From Desulfurellaceae bacterium bin18 (GTDB lineage: Bacteria; Desulfobacterota; Binatia; Bin18): a stretch of DNA of 64,000 bases. The stretch is from NCBI GenBank assembly GCA_002238415.1, contig MPMI01000022.1, positions 1 through 64,000 of the forward strand, in the 5' to 3' direction. The notes beneath the pieces were generated by a model. It did no database searches, was not told the origin of the DNA, and saw only the letters and a program-made list of their open reading frames with translations. The stretch's first letter is position 1. Every line of letters starts with the position of its first letter. Below are positions 14,474 to 24,508 of the stretch, piece by piece. The translations under genes were made by a program, and so were the position numbers.

Positions 14474-17188
14474 CTAGGCAACAACGAAGTTCACCAGTCG
14501 GCCAGGTACGACGATTTCGCGCCGGATGGTCTTACCCGCCAGATACGTGGCCACCTTGTCCTGCTTCCTCGCCGCGTCCAGGGCCGCTTCCTTGTCCGCG
14601 TCCACGGCCAGCTCAATGGTCGCCCGGAATTTTCCGTTGACCTGGACCGCGACGGTGACCGTCTCATCCTGAATGAGCTCCGGGTCGTACGACGGCCAGG
14701 TTTCGTACGCCAGCGTATCCGCGTGCCCCAGACGCTGCCACAATTCTTCGCCCAGATGGGGGGCGAAGGGAGCGAGCAAGAGCACAAATCCCTCGGCCAG
14801 CGCGCGCGGCAGGCGGGCAGCCTTTTGCGCGTCGTTCACAAACACCATCAGGGCACTCAGCGCGGTGTGGAAGCGCATGCCTTCGATGTCTTCCGTGACT
14901 TTTTTGACCGTTTTATGAAAGAGGCGGGTGAGCGCCGTGTCGGACTGCGGGTCCGCGTCGGCAATAGCCGAGCGCAACTCGCCGGTGTCGGCCACAATCA
15001 ACGCCCAGGCCCGATGCAGGAAGCGATACACGCCGGCAACCGAGCGCGTATTCCAGGGTTTGACCTGCTCCAGCGGCCCCATAAACATCTCATAGCAGCG
15101 CAGTGCATCCGCCCCGTACTCCGCAATCACGGCATCCGGATTCACGACATTGCCCCGTGATTTCGACATTTTGTCGGTTTGGAGCTCCAGTTCCAGGTCC
15201 GTGTCGTCCGGGTGATAGGGCTTGTCGTCGCGCCATATCACCTGATCGACCGGGACGTATTCCACGCTGAGCGGTGTCGTCGGGTCTGCCCGAAGCGCGT
15301 ACTCGGCCTCCTCGCTGCCCTCTCGATTGATCTTCTCAACCGCGTCCGCCGCATAGCGCTGCCCGTGCTCGTCCCGGTAATAGCGATAACTGAGCCCCAG
15401 GATCATGCCCTGATTGACCAGACGCTGGAAGGGTTCTGGTGTGGATACGAGGCCGCAGTCATACAGGACGTGGTGCCAGAAGCGGGCATATAATAAGTGC
15501 AGCACGGCGTGCTCCACTCCTCCAACGTATAAATCTACCGGCATCCAGTATTGCTCCGGGTCCGCGTCCCACGGCTTGTCCGTATTGTGCGGGTCCAGGA
15601 AACGCAGAAAATACCAGCAGCTCCCGGCCCACTGGGGCATGGTGTTGGTTTCCCGCAGGGCCGGCTGGCCCGATGCCGGTGCGGTCGTCTCCACCCAGTC
15701 CTGGGCGGCAGCCAGGGGTGGCTCACCCGTTCCGGTTGGCCGAAAACTCTCGACTTCGGGCAAAAGCACAGGCAGGTCGTGTGGCTCGACCGGCTGGGGT
15801 TGTCCGTCTACGTGGAGAATGGGAAACGGCTCGCCCCAATACCGCTGGCGACTGAACAGCCAGTCCCGAAGCTTATAATTCACCGTGCCTTCGCCGTGTC
15901 CGTTTTCCTCCAGCCAGGCCTGCATCTTTTTCTTGGCCGCGGCCACGTCGAGGCCATCCAGAAAGCCGGAATTCACATGGGGTCCGTCTCCAATATAGGC
16001 GCCGGTTTCCATATCCCCACCCCGGACCACTTCGATAATCGGGATGTCAAACTGGCGGGCAAAATCCCAGTCTCGCTCGTCGCCGCCCGGCACGGCCATA
16101 ATCGCCCCGGTTCCATAGGTGAACAGGACATAGTCGGCGACCCAGATCGGAATCGGCTCGCCATTGACGGGGTTCAAGGCATAGCCGCCCGTGTTGACCC
16201 CGGTCTTTTCTTTCAGCAGTTCCGTGCGGGCCAGGTCGGACTTGCGCAGCGCCTCTTCCGTATACGCCTCGACCGCGGCCCGGTTTTCCGGGGTGGTGAT
16301 GCGCTCAACCAAGGGATGTTCCGGAGCCAGGACGCAATAGGTCGCGCCAAACAGCGTATCCGGGCGCGTGGTAAAGACATCGAAAAAGGCGTCTTCTTCC
16401 GCAAATGTAGAACCATCGCCGTGGCACAGTTGGAAACGAATGCGGGCGCCCTCACTCCGCCCGATCCAGTTGCGCTGCATTTCCTTGACATTTTCCGGCC
16501 AATCAAGATCGTCGAGTCCGCTCAGCAGCCGTTCCGCATAGGCCGTGATACGGAGCATCCACTGCCGCATGGGCTTACGGATGACCTCGTGGCCGCCGCG
16601 CTCACTCTTGCCGTCTATGACTTCTTCGTTGGCCAGGACCGTGCCCAGGGCCGGGCACCAGTTGACCGGCACCTCTGCCATATAGGCCAGACCGCGCGCG
16701 TAGAGTTTGAGGAAGATCCATTGCGTCCAGCGATAGTAGTCGGAATCGCAGGTCGAAATCTCCCGGTCCCAATCGTAGGAAAAGCCCAGAGCCTGGATCT
16801 GACGCCGAAAGGTCGTGATATTGCGGGCCGTTGTTTCCCGCGGGTGGGTACCCGTCTCAATCGCATATTGTTCCGCGGGCAGTCCGAACGCGTCCCAGCC
16901 CATGGGATGCAGGACATTCAATCCCCGCATGCGCTTGTAACGGGCCAGGATATCGGTTGCGGTATAGCCTTCAGGGTGTCCGACGTGCAGTCCGGCGGCA
17001 CTCGGATACGGGAACATGTCCAGGATGTAGTATTTTTGCTTGTGACGGTCGATCTCGGCGCGAAAAGTCTTGTGCTCAAGCCAGTACCGTTGCCATTTCG
17101 GCTCGATAACATGCGGCTGATAGCGCACTTTCCCACCTGCGGGCGCTTCCGGCGCGGCTCCATTGGACTGTTTATGCGAGAGACTCAT
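14474..17188 (-). CDS. leuS: Leucyl-tRNA synthetase
   Basis: 904 aa, class I synthetase. The HIGH-type motif is HVGH at 68-71; DKMSKSRGN gives the KMSKS loop in the last third. [14 protein letters not shown] and the CP1 editing domain ([27 protein letters not shown]) are complete, and the C-terminal [11 protein letters not shown] segment is normal. It charges tRNA-Leu. The gene follows nusB after 46 bp containing a 12-bp stem hairpin, and precedes lptE. Confidence 0.97.
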   Translation of the reverse strand: MSLSHKQSNGAAPEAPAGGKVRYQPHVIEPKWQRYWLEHKTFRAEIDRHKQKYYILDMFPYPSAAGLHVGHPEGYTATDILARYKRMRGLNVLHPMGWDAFGLPAEQYAIETGTHPRETTARNITTFRRQIQALGFSYDWDREISTCDSDYYRWTQWIFLKLYARGLAYMAEVPVNWCPALGTVLANEEVIDGKSERGGHEVIRKPMRQWMLRITAYAERLLSGLDDLDWPENVKEMQRNWIGRSEGARIRFQLCHGDGSTFAEEDAFFDVFTTRPDTLFGATYCVLAPEHPLVERITTPENRAAVEAYTEEALRKSDLARTELLKEKTGVNTGGYALNPVNGEPIPIWVADYVLFTYGTGAIMAVPGGDERDWDFARQFDIPIIEVVRGGDMETGAYIGDGPHVNSGFLDGLDVAAAKKKMQAWLEENGHGEGTVNYKLRDWLFSRQRYWGEPFPILHVDGQPQPVEPHDLPVLLPEVESFRPTGTGEPPLAAAQDWVETTAPASGQPALRETNTMPQWAGSCWYFLRFLDPHNTDKPWDADPEQYWMPVDLYVGGVEHAVLHLLYARFWHHVLYDCGLVSTPEPFQRLVNQGMILGLSYRYYRDEHGQRYAADAVEKINREGSEEAEYALRADPTTPLSVEYVPVDQVIWRDDKPYHPDDTDLELELQTDKMSKSRGNVVNPDAVIAEYGADALRCYEMFMGPLEQVKPWNTRSVAGVYRFLHRAWALIVADTGELRSAIADADPQSDTALTRLFHKTVKKVTEDIEGMRFHTALSALMVFVNDAQKAARLPRALAEGFVLLLAPFAPHLGEELWQRLGHADTLAYETWPSYDPELIQDETVTVAVQVNGKFRATIELAVDADKEAALDAARKQDKVATYLAGKTIRREIVVPGRLVNFVVA

Positions 17189-17208
17189 GAGGCTGTACTT
17201 TCTTCAAG

Positions 17209-17256
17209 GAGTAAACGTGTCAACATCTGCATGTCTAGTGGAGGACACGTTTACTC
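17209..17256. repeat. 12-bp inverted repeat across the nusB stop, upstream of leuS
   Basis: GAGTAAACGTGT (17209-17220) and ACACGTTTACTC (17245-17256) are perfectly complementary with a 24-nt loop containing the nusB stop codon. No T-run follows, so it is more likely an RNA processing or stabilising hairpin, or a weak regulatory structure for leuS, than a terminator. Confidence 0.6.
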
Positions 17257-17669
17257 TTTCCGACAACGCGCGCGATCCGATCCAGCACTCCGTTGACAAA
17301 GGTCGGCGCGTCATCACTACAGTAGCGGCGAGCAATTTCAATTGCTTCGTTAATCGTCACCCCCGCGGATAAGTCGGGGTAGGTTGCCAGTTCATACGCC
17401 CCGAGACGGAGCAGATTCAAATCGACCTTGGGCAAACGGCCGATCCGCCAGTGCTCGGCGGCGGCGGCGATCATACTGTCAAGCTGCCGCCGCTCGCGCC
17501 ACGTCCCGGTCACCAAATCTGCGGTAAACTCCCGGACCTCGGTGGCCTGGGTAAAGCACTGCTCAAAGAGCGCCAGCGCCTGCCGCGGAGTCACCCCGCT
17601 GAGATCAATCTGGTACAGGACCTGGAGGGCATATTCACGCTCCTGGCGTCGAGTTCCACGGGCTGCCAT
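17235..17669 (-). CDS. nusB: Transcription antitermination protein NusB
   Basis: 144 aa. TRRQEREYALQVLYQIDLSG, VDLNLLRLGAYEL and GVTINEAIEIARRYCSDDAPTFVNGVLD are NusB signatures; it binds boxA RNA with S10 for rRNA antitermination. The ATG at 17669 starts the conserved N-terminus, 7 bp after the ribH stop. Adjacency to ribH is common in bacteria and supports cotranscription with the riboflavin genes. Confidence 0.95.
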   Translation of the reverse strand: MAARGTRRQEREYALQVLYQIDLSGVTPRQALALFEQCFTQATEVREFTADLVTGTWRERRQLDSMIAAAAEHWRIGRLPKVDLNLLRLGAYELATYPDLSAGVTINEAIEIARRYCSDDAPTFVNGVLDRIARVVGKSKRVLH

Positions 17670-17676
17670 ACGACAC

Positions 17677-18153
17677 TTACTCGATTTCCTGCAAGGCTCT
17701 GAGAGTGTGGACCATCTCAATAGCGGACAGGGCCGCTTCCCAGCCCTTATTCCCGAGTTTCGCTCCGGCCCGGTCCAGCGCTTGCTCAACGGAGTCCGTG
17801 GTCAGCACCCCAAATGTGACGGGCACGCCGGAGGAGAGCATGATTTCTTTAATGCCTTGGGTCATGGCCGCCGCAATATAATCGAAGTGCGGCGTCTCAC
17901 CCTTGATGACCGCCCCAACACAGACCACGGCCTCGTAGCGTCCGCTGGTTGCCATCCGCTGCGCAAACAGCGGGATGTCGAACGCCCCGGGAACCAGCAC
18001 CACATCAATGTCTTCGTCCCGCGCACCATGGCGACAGAAGGCGTCAATGGCACCCGCCTGTAAGCGCTCAGTGATCAAACTATTGAACTGCGACACCACA
18101 ACGCCAAACCGCATCCCCGTCGCATCAAGCTTACCAGTAATGATCCGGGCCAT
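17677..18153 (-). CDS. ribH: 6,7-dimethyl-8-ribityllumazine synthase
   Basis: 158 aa. VVVSQFNSLITERL, LVPGAFDIPLFAQ, VCVGAVIKGETPHFDYIA and FGVLTTDSVEQALDRAG span the whole family. It condenses 3,4-dihydroxy-2-butanone-4-phosphate with the ribitylaminouracil to form lumazine. GGGGAAG precedes the ATG. It lies 41 bp after ribBA. Confidence 0.96.
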   Translation of the reverse strand: MARIITGKLDATGMRFGVVVSQFNSLITERLQAGAIDAFCRHGARDEDIDVVLVPGAFDIPLFAQRMATSGRYEAVVCVGAVIKGETPHFDYIAAAMTQGIKEIMLSSGVPVTFGVLTTDSVEQALDRAGAKLGNKGWEAALSAIEMVHTLRALQEIE

Positions 18154-18194
18154 ATCTTCCCCTGTTCACGAAATGATTGCGCCAATTGACAGTG

Positions 18195-19418
18195 TTAGAG
18201 CAAGGGTTTGAGCTCAGAGAACAAATGCCCCAGTTTGTCTTTCTTGGCCTGAAGATAGTGAATATTACCCTTGTGGGGCGGCATCTCAATAGGTTGTCGT
18301 TCAACCACGTTCACCCCGTATTCTTCGAGCCCGCTGATTTTCTGCGGATTATTCGTCAGCAAACGCACCTGCGAGACGCGCAGGTCGCGAAGAATCTGGG
18401 CGCCAATGCCATAATCCCGGAGATCTTCCTCAAAGCCAAGATGGAGGTTGGCTTCAACCGTGTCCATGCCGTTATCCTGGAGGGCGTAGGCCCGGATCTT
18501 ATTGGCCAGTCCTATGCCGCGGCCTTCTTGCTGCAGATAAATCACCACCCCACGGCCTTCCTCGGCAATACAGTCCATGGCATGCGTGAGCTGTTCTCCA
18601 CAGTCACACCGCTCGGAACCGAACACATCGCCGGTTAAACACTGCGAATGGACCCGGACAGTGACGGGCTCCTGGGTCGTAATCCGGCCTTTGACCAGGG
18701 CAATATGTTCGTGGCTATCGACTTCGGTTCGGTAGACGATGGCCAGGAATTGTCCGCCATACGGACTCGTGATTTTCCCCTCACCCACCCGGTGAATGAC
18801 GGATTCTGTCCGTAAACGATACGTGGTCAGGCTGGCTATGCTCACAATCGGCAGAGTGTGTTCTTGGGCGAAGGCTTCAAGCTCCTCGCCCTGGGCAATC
18901 TCGCCGTCGTCGCGGAGAATCGTGCATAAGGTTGCCGCCGGCTGGAGGCCGGCCAACCGGGCCAGATCAATGCCGGCCTCGGATAAGCCGCGTCGAGCCA
19001 ACACGCCACCCCGGTGAGCAAAGAGCGGGAAGATATGACCCGGCATCACCAGGTCGGCCGGGCGGGCATCATCACGAACCGCAGTCGTGATCGTTACGGC
19101 GCGGTCGTAGGCTGATATACCGGTTGTCACGCCGCGACGGGCCTCAATCGAGGCGCCAAAGGCCCGCTGACGACTCCCCTCATGGCCGTGCCCGAGCATG
19201 GGAATCCCGAGCTCGCGGATTTTCTCTTCGGTCAGCGCCAAACACACCAGGCCGCGGCCGTGGGTGGCCATGAAGTTGACGCCATCCGGGGTGGTCAGAT
19301 CAGCCGCCAGACACAGGTCCGCTTCCCCTTCTCCGGTGTCGTTTTCAACCAGGATCACCATTTTCCCCTGGCTGAGCTGTTGGAGCGCTTCTTCTATGGG
19401 TGAGAGCGCGATTGGCAT
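18195..19418 (-). CDS. ribBA: Bifunctional DHBP synthase / GTP cyclohydrolase II
   Basis: 407 aa. Residues about 1-205 are the RibB domain (GVTTGISAYDRAVTI, GHIFPLFAHRGGVL). The acidic loop reads ENDTGEGEADL, a variant of the usual DRENEGDL. Residues about 210-400 are RibA, with zinc ligands in CLTGDVFGSERCDCG and the GRGIGLANKI signature. It supplies both starting branches of riboflavin synthesis. AAGGAGGGG precedes the ATG, within the 3' end of ribD. Confidence 0.95.
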   Translation of the reverse strand: MPIALSPIEEALQQLSQGKMVILVENDTGEGEADLCLAADLTTPDGVNFMATHGRGLVCLALTEEKIRELGIPMLGHGHEGSRQRAFGASIEARRGVTTGISAYDRAVTITTAVRDDARPADLVMPGHIFPLFAHRGGVLARRGLSEAGIDLARLAGLQPAATLCTILRDDGEIAQGEELEAFAQEHTLPIVSIASLTTYRLRTESVIHRVGEGKITSPYGGQFLAIVYRTEVDSHEHIALVKGRITTQEPVTVRVHSQCLTGDVFGSERCDCGEQLTHAMDCIAEEGRGVVIYLQQEGRGIGLANKIRAYALQDNGMDTVEANLHLGFEEDLRDYGIGAQILRDLRVSQVRLLTNNPQKISGLEEYGVNVVERQPIEMPPHKGNIHYLQAKKDKLGHLFSELKPLL

Positions 19419-19427
19419 AGCCCCTCC

Positions 19428-20519
19428 TTACGTCCGAATATAGCCTGACACCACCACATCGTTCCCACTGCGGTCCATCTGCATTGTATGGAGTTTTATT
19501 CCCTCGGCAACCCGCCCGATCCCTAACGGCGCGAGCATGGCCCGTCCGTCACCGCCAAGCAGCACGGCGCCGTAAAAAAAGAGGACCTTTCGTACCAACC
19601 CTTCGTGCAAGGCCGCCGCCGCAACCTGTCCACCCCCCTCGATCAGCACATGCTTTGCCCCGCGCCGGGCCAGGGTTTCGAGTACCGGCCGGAGCGGAAT
19701 CTTTCCGCGCTGGCCGGGAAAGGCCAGGATTTCAACACCGGACCGCTCGAAAGCGGCACCCCGGAGTTGAGCGGCGCGGCGCGTTGTGGCAATCACGGTT
19801 GCGGCTTTGGAAGAAAGGCGGCACACCTGAGCCTGGGGGCTGATCCTGAGCCGTCCGTCAAGAATAACGCGCAGGGGATCTCGCCCCCCACGGATGCGAC
19901 ACGTCAACTGGGGGTCGTCGGCTTGTACGGTTTCTGCGCCGACCAGGATGGCGTCTACCTGATTGCGCAACGCGTGGACTTTGCGACGGGAGGCCGCTCC
20001 GCTGATCCAGCGGGCATCTCCACTCGCCGCAGCGATGCGGCCGTCGAGGGAAGCCGCCAATTTCAAGGTGACAAAGGGCAATCCGGTCCGGATCGCCACC
20101 GCAAAATCCTCATTGGTTCGCTGGCACAGCTCTTTGAGCACGCCGGTCGTGACCGCAATGCCGGCCCGGCGCAGACGCCGAATCCCGCGCCCGCGAACCC
20201 GTGGGTTGGGGTCGGTCATACCTACCACCACCCGGGCGACACCCGCCTCAATCAGGGCCTGGGCACAGGGGGGCGTTCGGCCGTAGTGCGCGCACGGTTC
20301 CAGGTTGACGTAGACGGTTGCCCCGCGGACCGGATGGGTCGCTTTGCGCAGCGCTTCAATCTCGGCATGCGGCAGCCCCGCCCGGCGATGATACCCTTCA
20401 CCGATAATACGACCGCCGCGGACCAGAACGGCGCCCACAACGGGGTTCGGACTCGTCCGCCCCTGTGCCCGCAGGGCCAGGTCCACCGCGCGCCGCATAA
20501 ACACCTCATCAGTGTTCAT
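19428..20519 (-). CDS. ribD: Bifunctional riboflavin deaminase/reductase RibD
   Basis: 363 aa. The N-terminal cytidine-deaminase-like domain has the zinc motif HAEIEAL and [11 protein letters not shown]. The C-terminal reductase domain has [26 protein letters not shown] and [10 protein letters not shown]. It catalyses the second and third steps after GTP cyclohydrolase II. Its ATG overlaps the nrdR stop by 4 bp. No FMN riboswitch was recognised upstream, so control may come from the nrdR promoter. A riboflavin synthase gene (ribE), often next to ribD, is not here. Confidence 0.95.
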   Translation of the reverse strand: MNTDEVFMRRAVDLALRAQGRTSPNPVVGAVLVRGGRIIGEGYHRRAGLPHAEIEALRKATHPVRGATVYVNLEPCAHYGRTPPCAQALIEAGVARVVVGMTDPNPRVRGRGIRRLRRAGIAVTTGVLKELCQRTNEDFAVAIRTGLPFVTLKLAASLDGRIAAASGDARWISGAASRRKVHALRNQVDAILVGAETVQADDPQLTCRIRGGRDPLRVILDGRLRISPQAQVCRLSSKAATVIATTRRAAQLRGAAFERSGVEILAFPGQRGKIPLRPVLETLARRGAKHVLIEGGGQVAAAALHEGLVRKVLFFYGAVLLGGDGRAMLAPLGIGRVAEGIKLHTMQMDRSGNDVVVSGYIRT

Positions 20520-21025
20520 GATTGCGTCTTTTCCGGCTTCGCGCGTCGCGCCCGTTTGTCTTCGTCCGCACTGCGTTCCCGAATGAGGTCCCTGAGCTCG
20601 GACATGAACTCATCAATATCCTGAAAAGAGCGATACACGGAAGAAAACCGGACATACGCCACCTTGTCCAGATCGTACAGATGACGCATGACTTCTTCGC
20701 CAATAACGGCGCCCGAGATTTCTTTATCGCCCCGTCCCTGGAGCGCGCGCTCGATGTGGTCCGCAATATCTTCTATGGTCTCAATGCTGATCGGACGCTT
20801 TTCGCACGCTTTTTTGAGGCCGGTAATAATTTTCAGCCGATCGTATGGCTCCCGCCGCCCGTCCTTCTTGACGACCAGGGGTAAAATTTCTTCCACCCGC
20901 TCATACGTCGTAAAGCGTCGCTCACACTCCTCACACTCCCGTCGCCGGCGGGTGACATCACCCTCCCGACTCAAACGAGAATCGATGACGCGACTTTCCA
21001 GATGGGAACAAAAGGGACACTTCAT
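20516..21025 (-). CDS. nrdR: Transcriptional repressor NrdR
   Basis: 169 aa. A zinc ribbon ([17 protein letters not shown], then [17 protein letters not shown]) is followed by the ATP-cone domain ([30 protein letters not shown]). NrdR represses ribonucleotide reductase genes in response to ATP/dATP. Length and motifs are normal. It lies about 70 bp after glyA and is coupled to ribD. Confidence 0.96.
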   Translation of the reverse strand: MKCPFCSHLESRVIDSRLSREGDVTRRRRECEECERRFTTYERVEEILPLVVKKDGRREPYDRLKIITGLKKACEKRPISIETIEDIADHIERALQGRGDKEISGAVIGEEVMRHLYDLDKVAYVRFSSVYRSFQDIDEFMSELRDLIRERSADEDKRARRAKPEKTQS

Positions 21026-21095
21026 ACGCTAAGAGAGAGCACCGCTCACGCTGTCACCTGACAATTCGTGCCTCTCCTCCTTGTCTCGTTTCGGC

Positions 21096-22355
21096 TTATG
21101 CGGTCGGTGCAACACGGTGGGCATAGACGGGGAACTGCTGGCACAACGCACGGACCTCGTCGCCAATGGCGGCCAGCCCCCGTTCATCGCCAACGCGCCG
21201 CAGGGCACGGGCAATGAGGTCGGCAATGTGGTCCATCTCGGCTTCTTTCATACCCCGACTCGTGACCGCCGGCGTACCGATACGCACCCCGCTGGTCACA
21301 AAGGGGGAGCGCGTATCAAAAGGAATCGCGTTTTTATTGACCGTAATCCGCGCCCGGTCCAGGGTTTCCTGGGCGACTTTCCCGGTCAGTTCAGTCTCGC
21401 GCAGATCGAGCAGCATCAGATGATTATCCGTGCCGCCCGAGACTAGGCGGAACCCTCGTCGGATAAGGCTGGCGGCCAGGGCTTGCGCATTGGCAATAAT
21501 CTGCCGCTGGTAGGCTCGAAACTCCGGTGTTGCCGCTTCCTTCAGCGCCACGGCCTTGGCCGCAATCACATGCATCAGCGGCCCGCCCTGGTTGCCCGGA
21601 AAGACGGACGAATTCACGCTCTTGGCCAAATCCTGGCGGCACATGATCATCCCACCGCGTGGCCCGCGCAGCGTCTTATGGGTCGTGGTCGTCACCAGAT
21701 CGGCATACGGCACGGGAGAGGGGTGCAGCCCGGTAGCCACCAGCCCGGCAAAGTGGGCGATATCGACCATCAACAGCGCCCCGACCTCGTCGGCGATGTC
21801 GCGAAAGGGCACCGTGTCAATCTGGCGTGGATAGGCACTGTGTCCGGCCACGATCATCTGCGGCCTATGTTGACGCGCGAGTGCCGCGATCTCGGCGTAG
21901 TCAATCCGTTGGTTGTCCTCCCGGACGCCATAGGGGACGACCTGAAAAAATTTCCCGGAAAAATTGACCGGACTGCCGTGGGTGAGATGGCCACCGTGCG
22001 ACAGGTTCATGCTCAGGATGGTATCTCCCGGCTGGAGCTGAGAGAAATAGGCGGCCATATTGGCCTGGGCTCCGGAGTGCGGCTGGACATTAACGTGCTC
22101 GGCACCGAACAGCGCCTTGGCGCGGTCAATGGCGAGCTGTTCGACCACATCCACATACTCGCAGCCACCGTAGTAGCGCTTCCGTGGATAGCCTTCCGCA
22201 TACTTATTCGTGAGCACGGACCCCTGCGCCTCCAGCACAGCCTCGCTCACCACATTCTCCGAGGCGATGAGCTCCAGGTTGTACTCCTGGCGGCGCGTCT
22301 CCTCTTGAATGGCGGCGTAGACATCAGGGTCGTGCTGGGCGAGCTGACTTGTCAT
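21096..22355 (-). CDS. glyA: Serine hydroxymethyltransferase
   Basis: 419 aa. The PLP lysine lies in [15 protein letters not shown]; other motifs are [31 protein letters not shown] and [10 protein letters not shown]. It interconverts serine and glycine with THF, feeding one-carbon units to purN. The ATG at 22355 has GAAGGAG upstream; the longer frame reaches back toward the acpP terminator and is not conserved. glyA next to nrdR and rib genes is a common bacterial layout. Confidence 0.96.
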   Translation of the reverse strand: MTSQLAQHDPDVYAAIQEETRRQEYNLELIASENVVSEAVLEAQGSVLTNKYAEGYPRKRYYGGCEYVDVVEQLAIDRAKALFGAEHVNVQPHSGAQANMAAYFSQLQPGDTILSMNLSHGGHLTHGSPVNFSGKFFQVVPYGVREDNQRIDYAEIAALARQHRPQMIVAGHSAYPRQIDTVPFRDIADEVGALLMVDIAHFAGLVATGLHPSPVPYADLVTTTTHKTLRGPRGGMIMCRQDLAKSVNSSVFPGNQGGPLMHVIAAKAVALKEAATPEFRAYQRQIIANAQALAASLIRRGFRLVSGGTDNHLMLLDLRETELTGKVAQETLDRARITVNKNAIPFDTRSPFVTSGVRIGTPAVTSRGMKEAEMDHIADLIARALRRVGDERGLAAIGDEVRALCQQFPVYAHRVAPTA

Positions 22356-22425
22356 ACCGGTGCTCCTTCTCCCTCCCCTGCGGCGATTTTCACAGCGAAC
22401 CGTTCCCTTTCTCCTCATAGATACA

Positions 22426-22466
22426 GAAAAATCGCAGGGCTCCGGAGAGACCACTGCGATTCTTTC
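22426..22466 (-). terminator. Rho-independent terminator after acpP
   Basis: On the minus strand AGAATCGCAG pairs with CTGCGATTTTTCT around a 17-nt loop that itself contains CTCCGGAG; the 3' arm runs into TTTTTCT. It separates the fatty-acid cluster from glyA. Confidence 0.75.
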
Positions 22467-22499
22467 GGTCTGGACACTCCTGAGCCCGTATACGGCCGG

Positions 22500-22739
22500 C
22501 TATTTCTGGCTTTCGATATAGTCGATAACGTTCCGGACCGTCCGAATCTTTTCCGCCTGTTCGTCAGAGATTTCGGTATCGTACTCTTCTTCCAGAGCCA
22601 TGACGAGCTCGACGATATCCAGCGAGTCTGCGCCCAGATCTTCGATAAACGAAGAATCCAGGCTGACCTCGTCCTCGCTCACCCCCAATTGCTCACAGAT
22701 AATTTCCTTGACGCGTGCCTCGGTCGAAGCTGCTGCCAT
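22500..22739 (-). CDS. acpP: Acyl carrier protein
   Basis: 79 aa, acidic. The phosphopantetheine serine is in [20 protein letters not shown]. It carries acyl chains in fatty-acid synthesis. The ATG at 22739 has GGAGG upstream. It follows fabG by 63 bp and ends in a strong terminator. fabF, which often comes next, is absent. Confidence 0.97.
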   Translation of the reverse strand: MAAASTEARVKEIICEQLGVSEDEVSLDSSFIEDLGADSLDIVELVMALEEEYDTEISDEQAEKIRTVRNVIDYIESQK

Positions 22740-22802
22740 AGCCGGGACCTCCTCTCTCTTTTCGCTCGGCGGTATCTGGGGAGTTGGCCGAACCAACTCC
22801 AG

Positions 22803-23570
22803 TTACATATACATGCCGCCATTGACGTTAATGATCTGTCCAGTGATATAGCCCGCTCGGGGGTCTGCCAAGAACGCTACCGTGTCGGCAACTTCCTCAA
22901 CCCTTCCCCAACGGCCAGCGGGAATATGGCTCAGATATCCTGTTTTCGCCTCTTCTGGCAAGGACCTGGTCATATCGGTCTCAATAAACCCTGGGGCGAC
23001 GGCATTCACCGTAATCGACCGTGAGGCGAGCTCCTTCGCCATCGTCTTGGTAAAACCAATGATGCCGGCTTTTGCGGCTGAATAGGCCGCTTGTCCGGTA
23101 TTCCCGGTTTGGGCGACAACGGACGTCAGATTAATAATCCGACCAAAGCGCTGCTTCATCATGGAGCGGGTGACCGCCTTTGTGCAGCGAAAGACGCCGG
23201 TCAAATTCGTATTGAGGACGGCTTCCCACTCGTCTTCCTTGAGCCGGACCAGCAGCGTATCAATCGACATGCCGGCATTATTGACCAGAATGTCTATTTT
23301 TCCCTGCCGCTCAAGAATATCCCGCGTGGCGGTTGTGACGGCGGCGCCGTCGGCGATGTCGAACTGACAGACCTCGGCCCGTCCGTTGCGGGCCTCAATA
23401 CCAGCGCGGACATCCTCAGCCGCGGCCTGATTCCTGACATAGTTGATCACTACCGTCGCGCCGTCTTGAGCCAGACGTTCCGCGACCGCGCGGCCAATCC
23501 CACGCGAGGCGCCGGTCACCAGGGCGATGAGTCCGTCCAAGCCGCCGCGGCCGCCTGCGTCCGCGGCCAT
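22803..23570 (-). CDS. fabG: 3-oxoacyl-ACP reductase FabG
   Basis: 255 aa SDR. The cofactor motif TGASRGIG lies near residue 19, NNAGMS follows, and the catalytic Ser (NLTSVV) and Tyr-Lys (AAYSAAKAG) are present. The C-terminus ITGQIINVNGGMYM is typical of FabG. It reduces 3-oxoacyl-ACP with NADPH. Position between fabD and acpP supports the FabG role over other SDRs. Its start overlaps the fabD stop. Confidence 0.95.
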   Translation of the reverse strand: MAADAGGRGGLDGLIALVTGASRGIGRAVAERLAQDGATVVINYVRNQAAAEDVRAGIEARNGRAEVCQFDIADGAAVTTATRDILERQGKIDILVNNAGMSIDTLLVRLKEDEWEAVLNTNLTGVFRCTKAVTRSMMKQRFGRIINLTSVVAQTGNTGQAAYSAAKAGIIGFTKTMAKELASRSITVNAVAPGFIETDMTRSLPEEAKTGYLSHIPAGRWGRVEEVADTVAFLADPRAGYITGQIINVNGGMYM

Positions 23571-24508
23571 TAGCGCAACAGCTCCAGGCTGGCGGTCAGG
23601 CTATCGGGAGCGCTCACGGAAACGCACGGGAACTTCCGATCGATACGTTTGAACAAACCGCTGAGGACGCGCCCCGCTCCCAGTTCAACCGCTCCCTCAC
23701 AGCCAAGGTCGCGCACTCGCTGCATGCTCTCTTCCCAACGAACGGGAGACGTGACTTGTCGGACCAACAGGTCTTTGACCTGCTCCGCCTCCCGGTTGAC
23801 TGCGGCCGTGGTATTGGCAACCACCCCGACAGTCAGAGGATGAACGCTGCTCGGTTCGAGGACACGGGCCAGCCCATCCGCCGCCGGTGCCATGAGGGCA
23901 CAGTGAAAAGGCGCACTCACCGCAAGTTCAACGGCTCGTTTTGCCCCGCGTGCCTTGGCACCGGCCACCGCTCTTTGCACCGCTCCGGCATGACCGGCGA
24001 TGACCACCTGGCCGCCACCATTCAGATTCGCCGCAGAGACGACTTCGCCCTGCGCCGCTTCCGCACACACCTCTCCGACCACCTGCTCGGACAGACCGAA
24101 CAGGGCCGCCATCGCGCCGACCCCGTGTGGGACCGCCGCCTGCATCAGGCGGCCACGCTCCCGTACGATCCGGACCGCATCGGCGAAGTCCAACGCACCG
24201 GCCGCGACCAAGGCCGAATACTCGCCCAGACTGTGACCGGCGACGCAGACCGGTTGCAGGTCCGCCTCCTGTGCCAGCGCACGCCAGGCGGCAATGCTGG
24301 TGGTGACAATGGCGGGCTGCGTATTATGGGTCAGGGTCAGGTCTTCTTCCGGCCCCTCAAAGCAGAGCGTGGATAACGAGAACCCCAGCGCGGCATCAGC
24401 CTCGGCAAACACCTCAGCCGCCACAGGGAACCGCTCAACCAGAGCGCGTCCCATGCCGACCGTCTGCGATCCTTGCCCAGGGAAAAGAAGGGCCAGCGGG
24501 CGGCTCAT
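23570..24508 (-). CDS. fabD: Malonyl-CoA:ACP transacylase
   Basis: 312 aa. LLFPGQGSQTVGMG, the active-site GHSLGEYSAL with the nucleophilic Ser, and APFHCALM with the catalytic His are all present. It loads malonyl groups onto ACP. It overlaps plsX by 4 bp (ATGA) and fabG by 1 bp, so the three are tightly coupled. fabH, often found between plsX and fabD, is missing. Confidence 0.96.
   Translation of the reverse strand: MSRPLALLFPGQGSQTVGMGRALVERFPVAAEVFAEADAALGFSLSTLCFEGPEEDLTLTHNTQPAIVTTSIAAWRALAQEADLQPVCVAGHSLGEYSALVAAGALDFADAVRIVRERGRLMQAAVPHGVGAMAALFGLSEQVVGEVCAEAAQGEVVSAANLNGGGQVVIAGHAGAVQRAVAGAKARGAKRAVELAVSAPFHCALMAPAADGLARVLEPSSVHPLTVGVVANTTAAVNREAEQVKDLLVRQVTSPVRWEESMQRVRDLGCEGAVELGAGRVLSGLFKRIDRKFPCVSVSAPDSLTASLELLR

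Noticed and set aside
15551..17296. A 581-codon open frame on the plus strand opposite leuS
   Set aside because: It is antisense to a complete, conserved leuS; the product is unlike any protein and arises from GC-rich codon use.
20519..20600. FMN riboswitch before ribD
   Set aside because: ribD overlaps nrdR by 4 bp and no conserved RFN elements were seen upstream of ribD or ribBA.
21483..23024. A 513-codon plus-strand frame spanning glyA, acpP and fabG in antisense
   Set aside because: It crosses three conserved genes and a terminator; no ribosome-binding site or recognisable motif.
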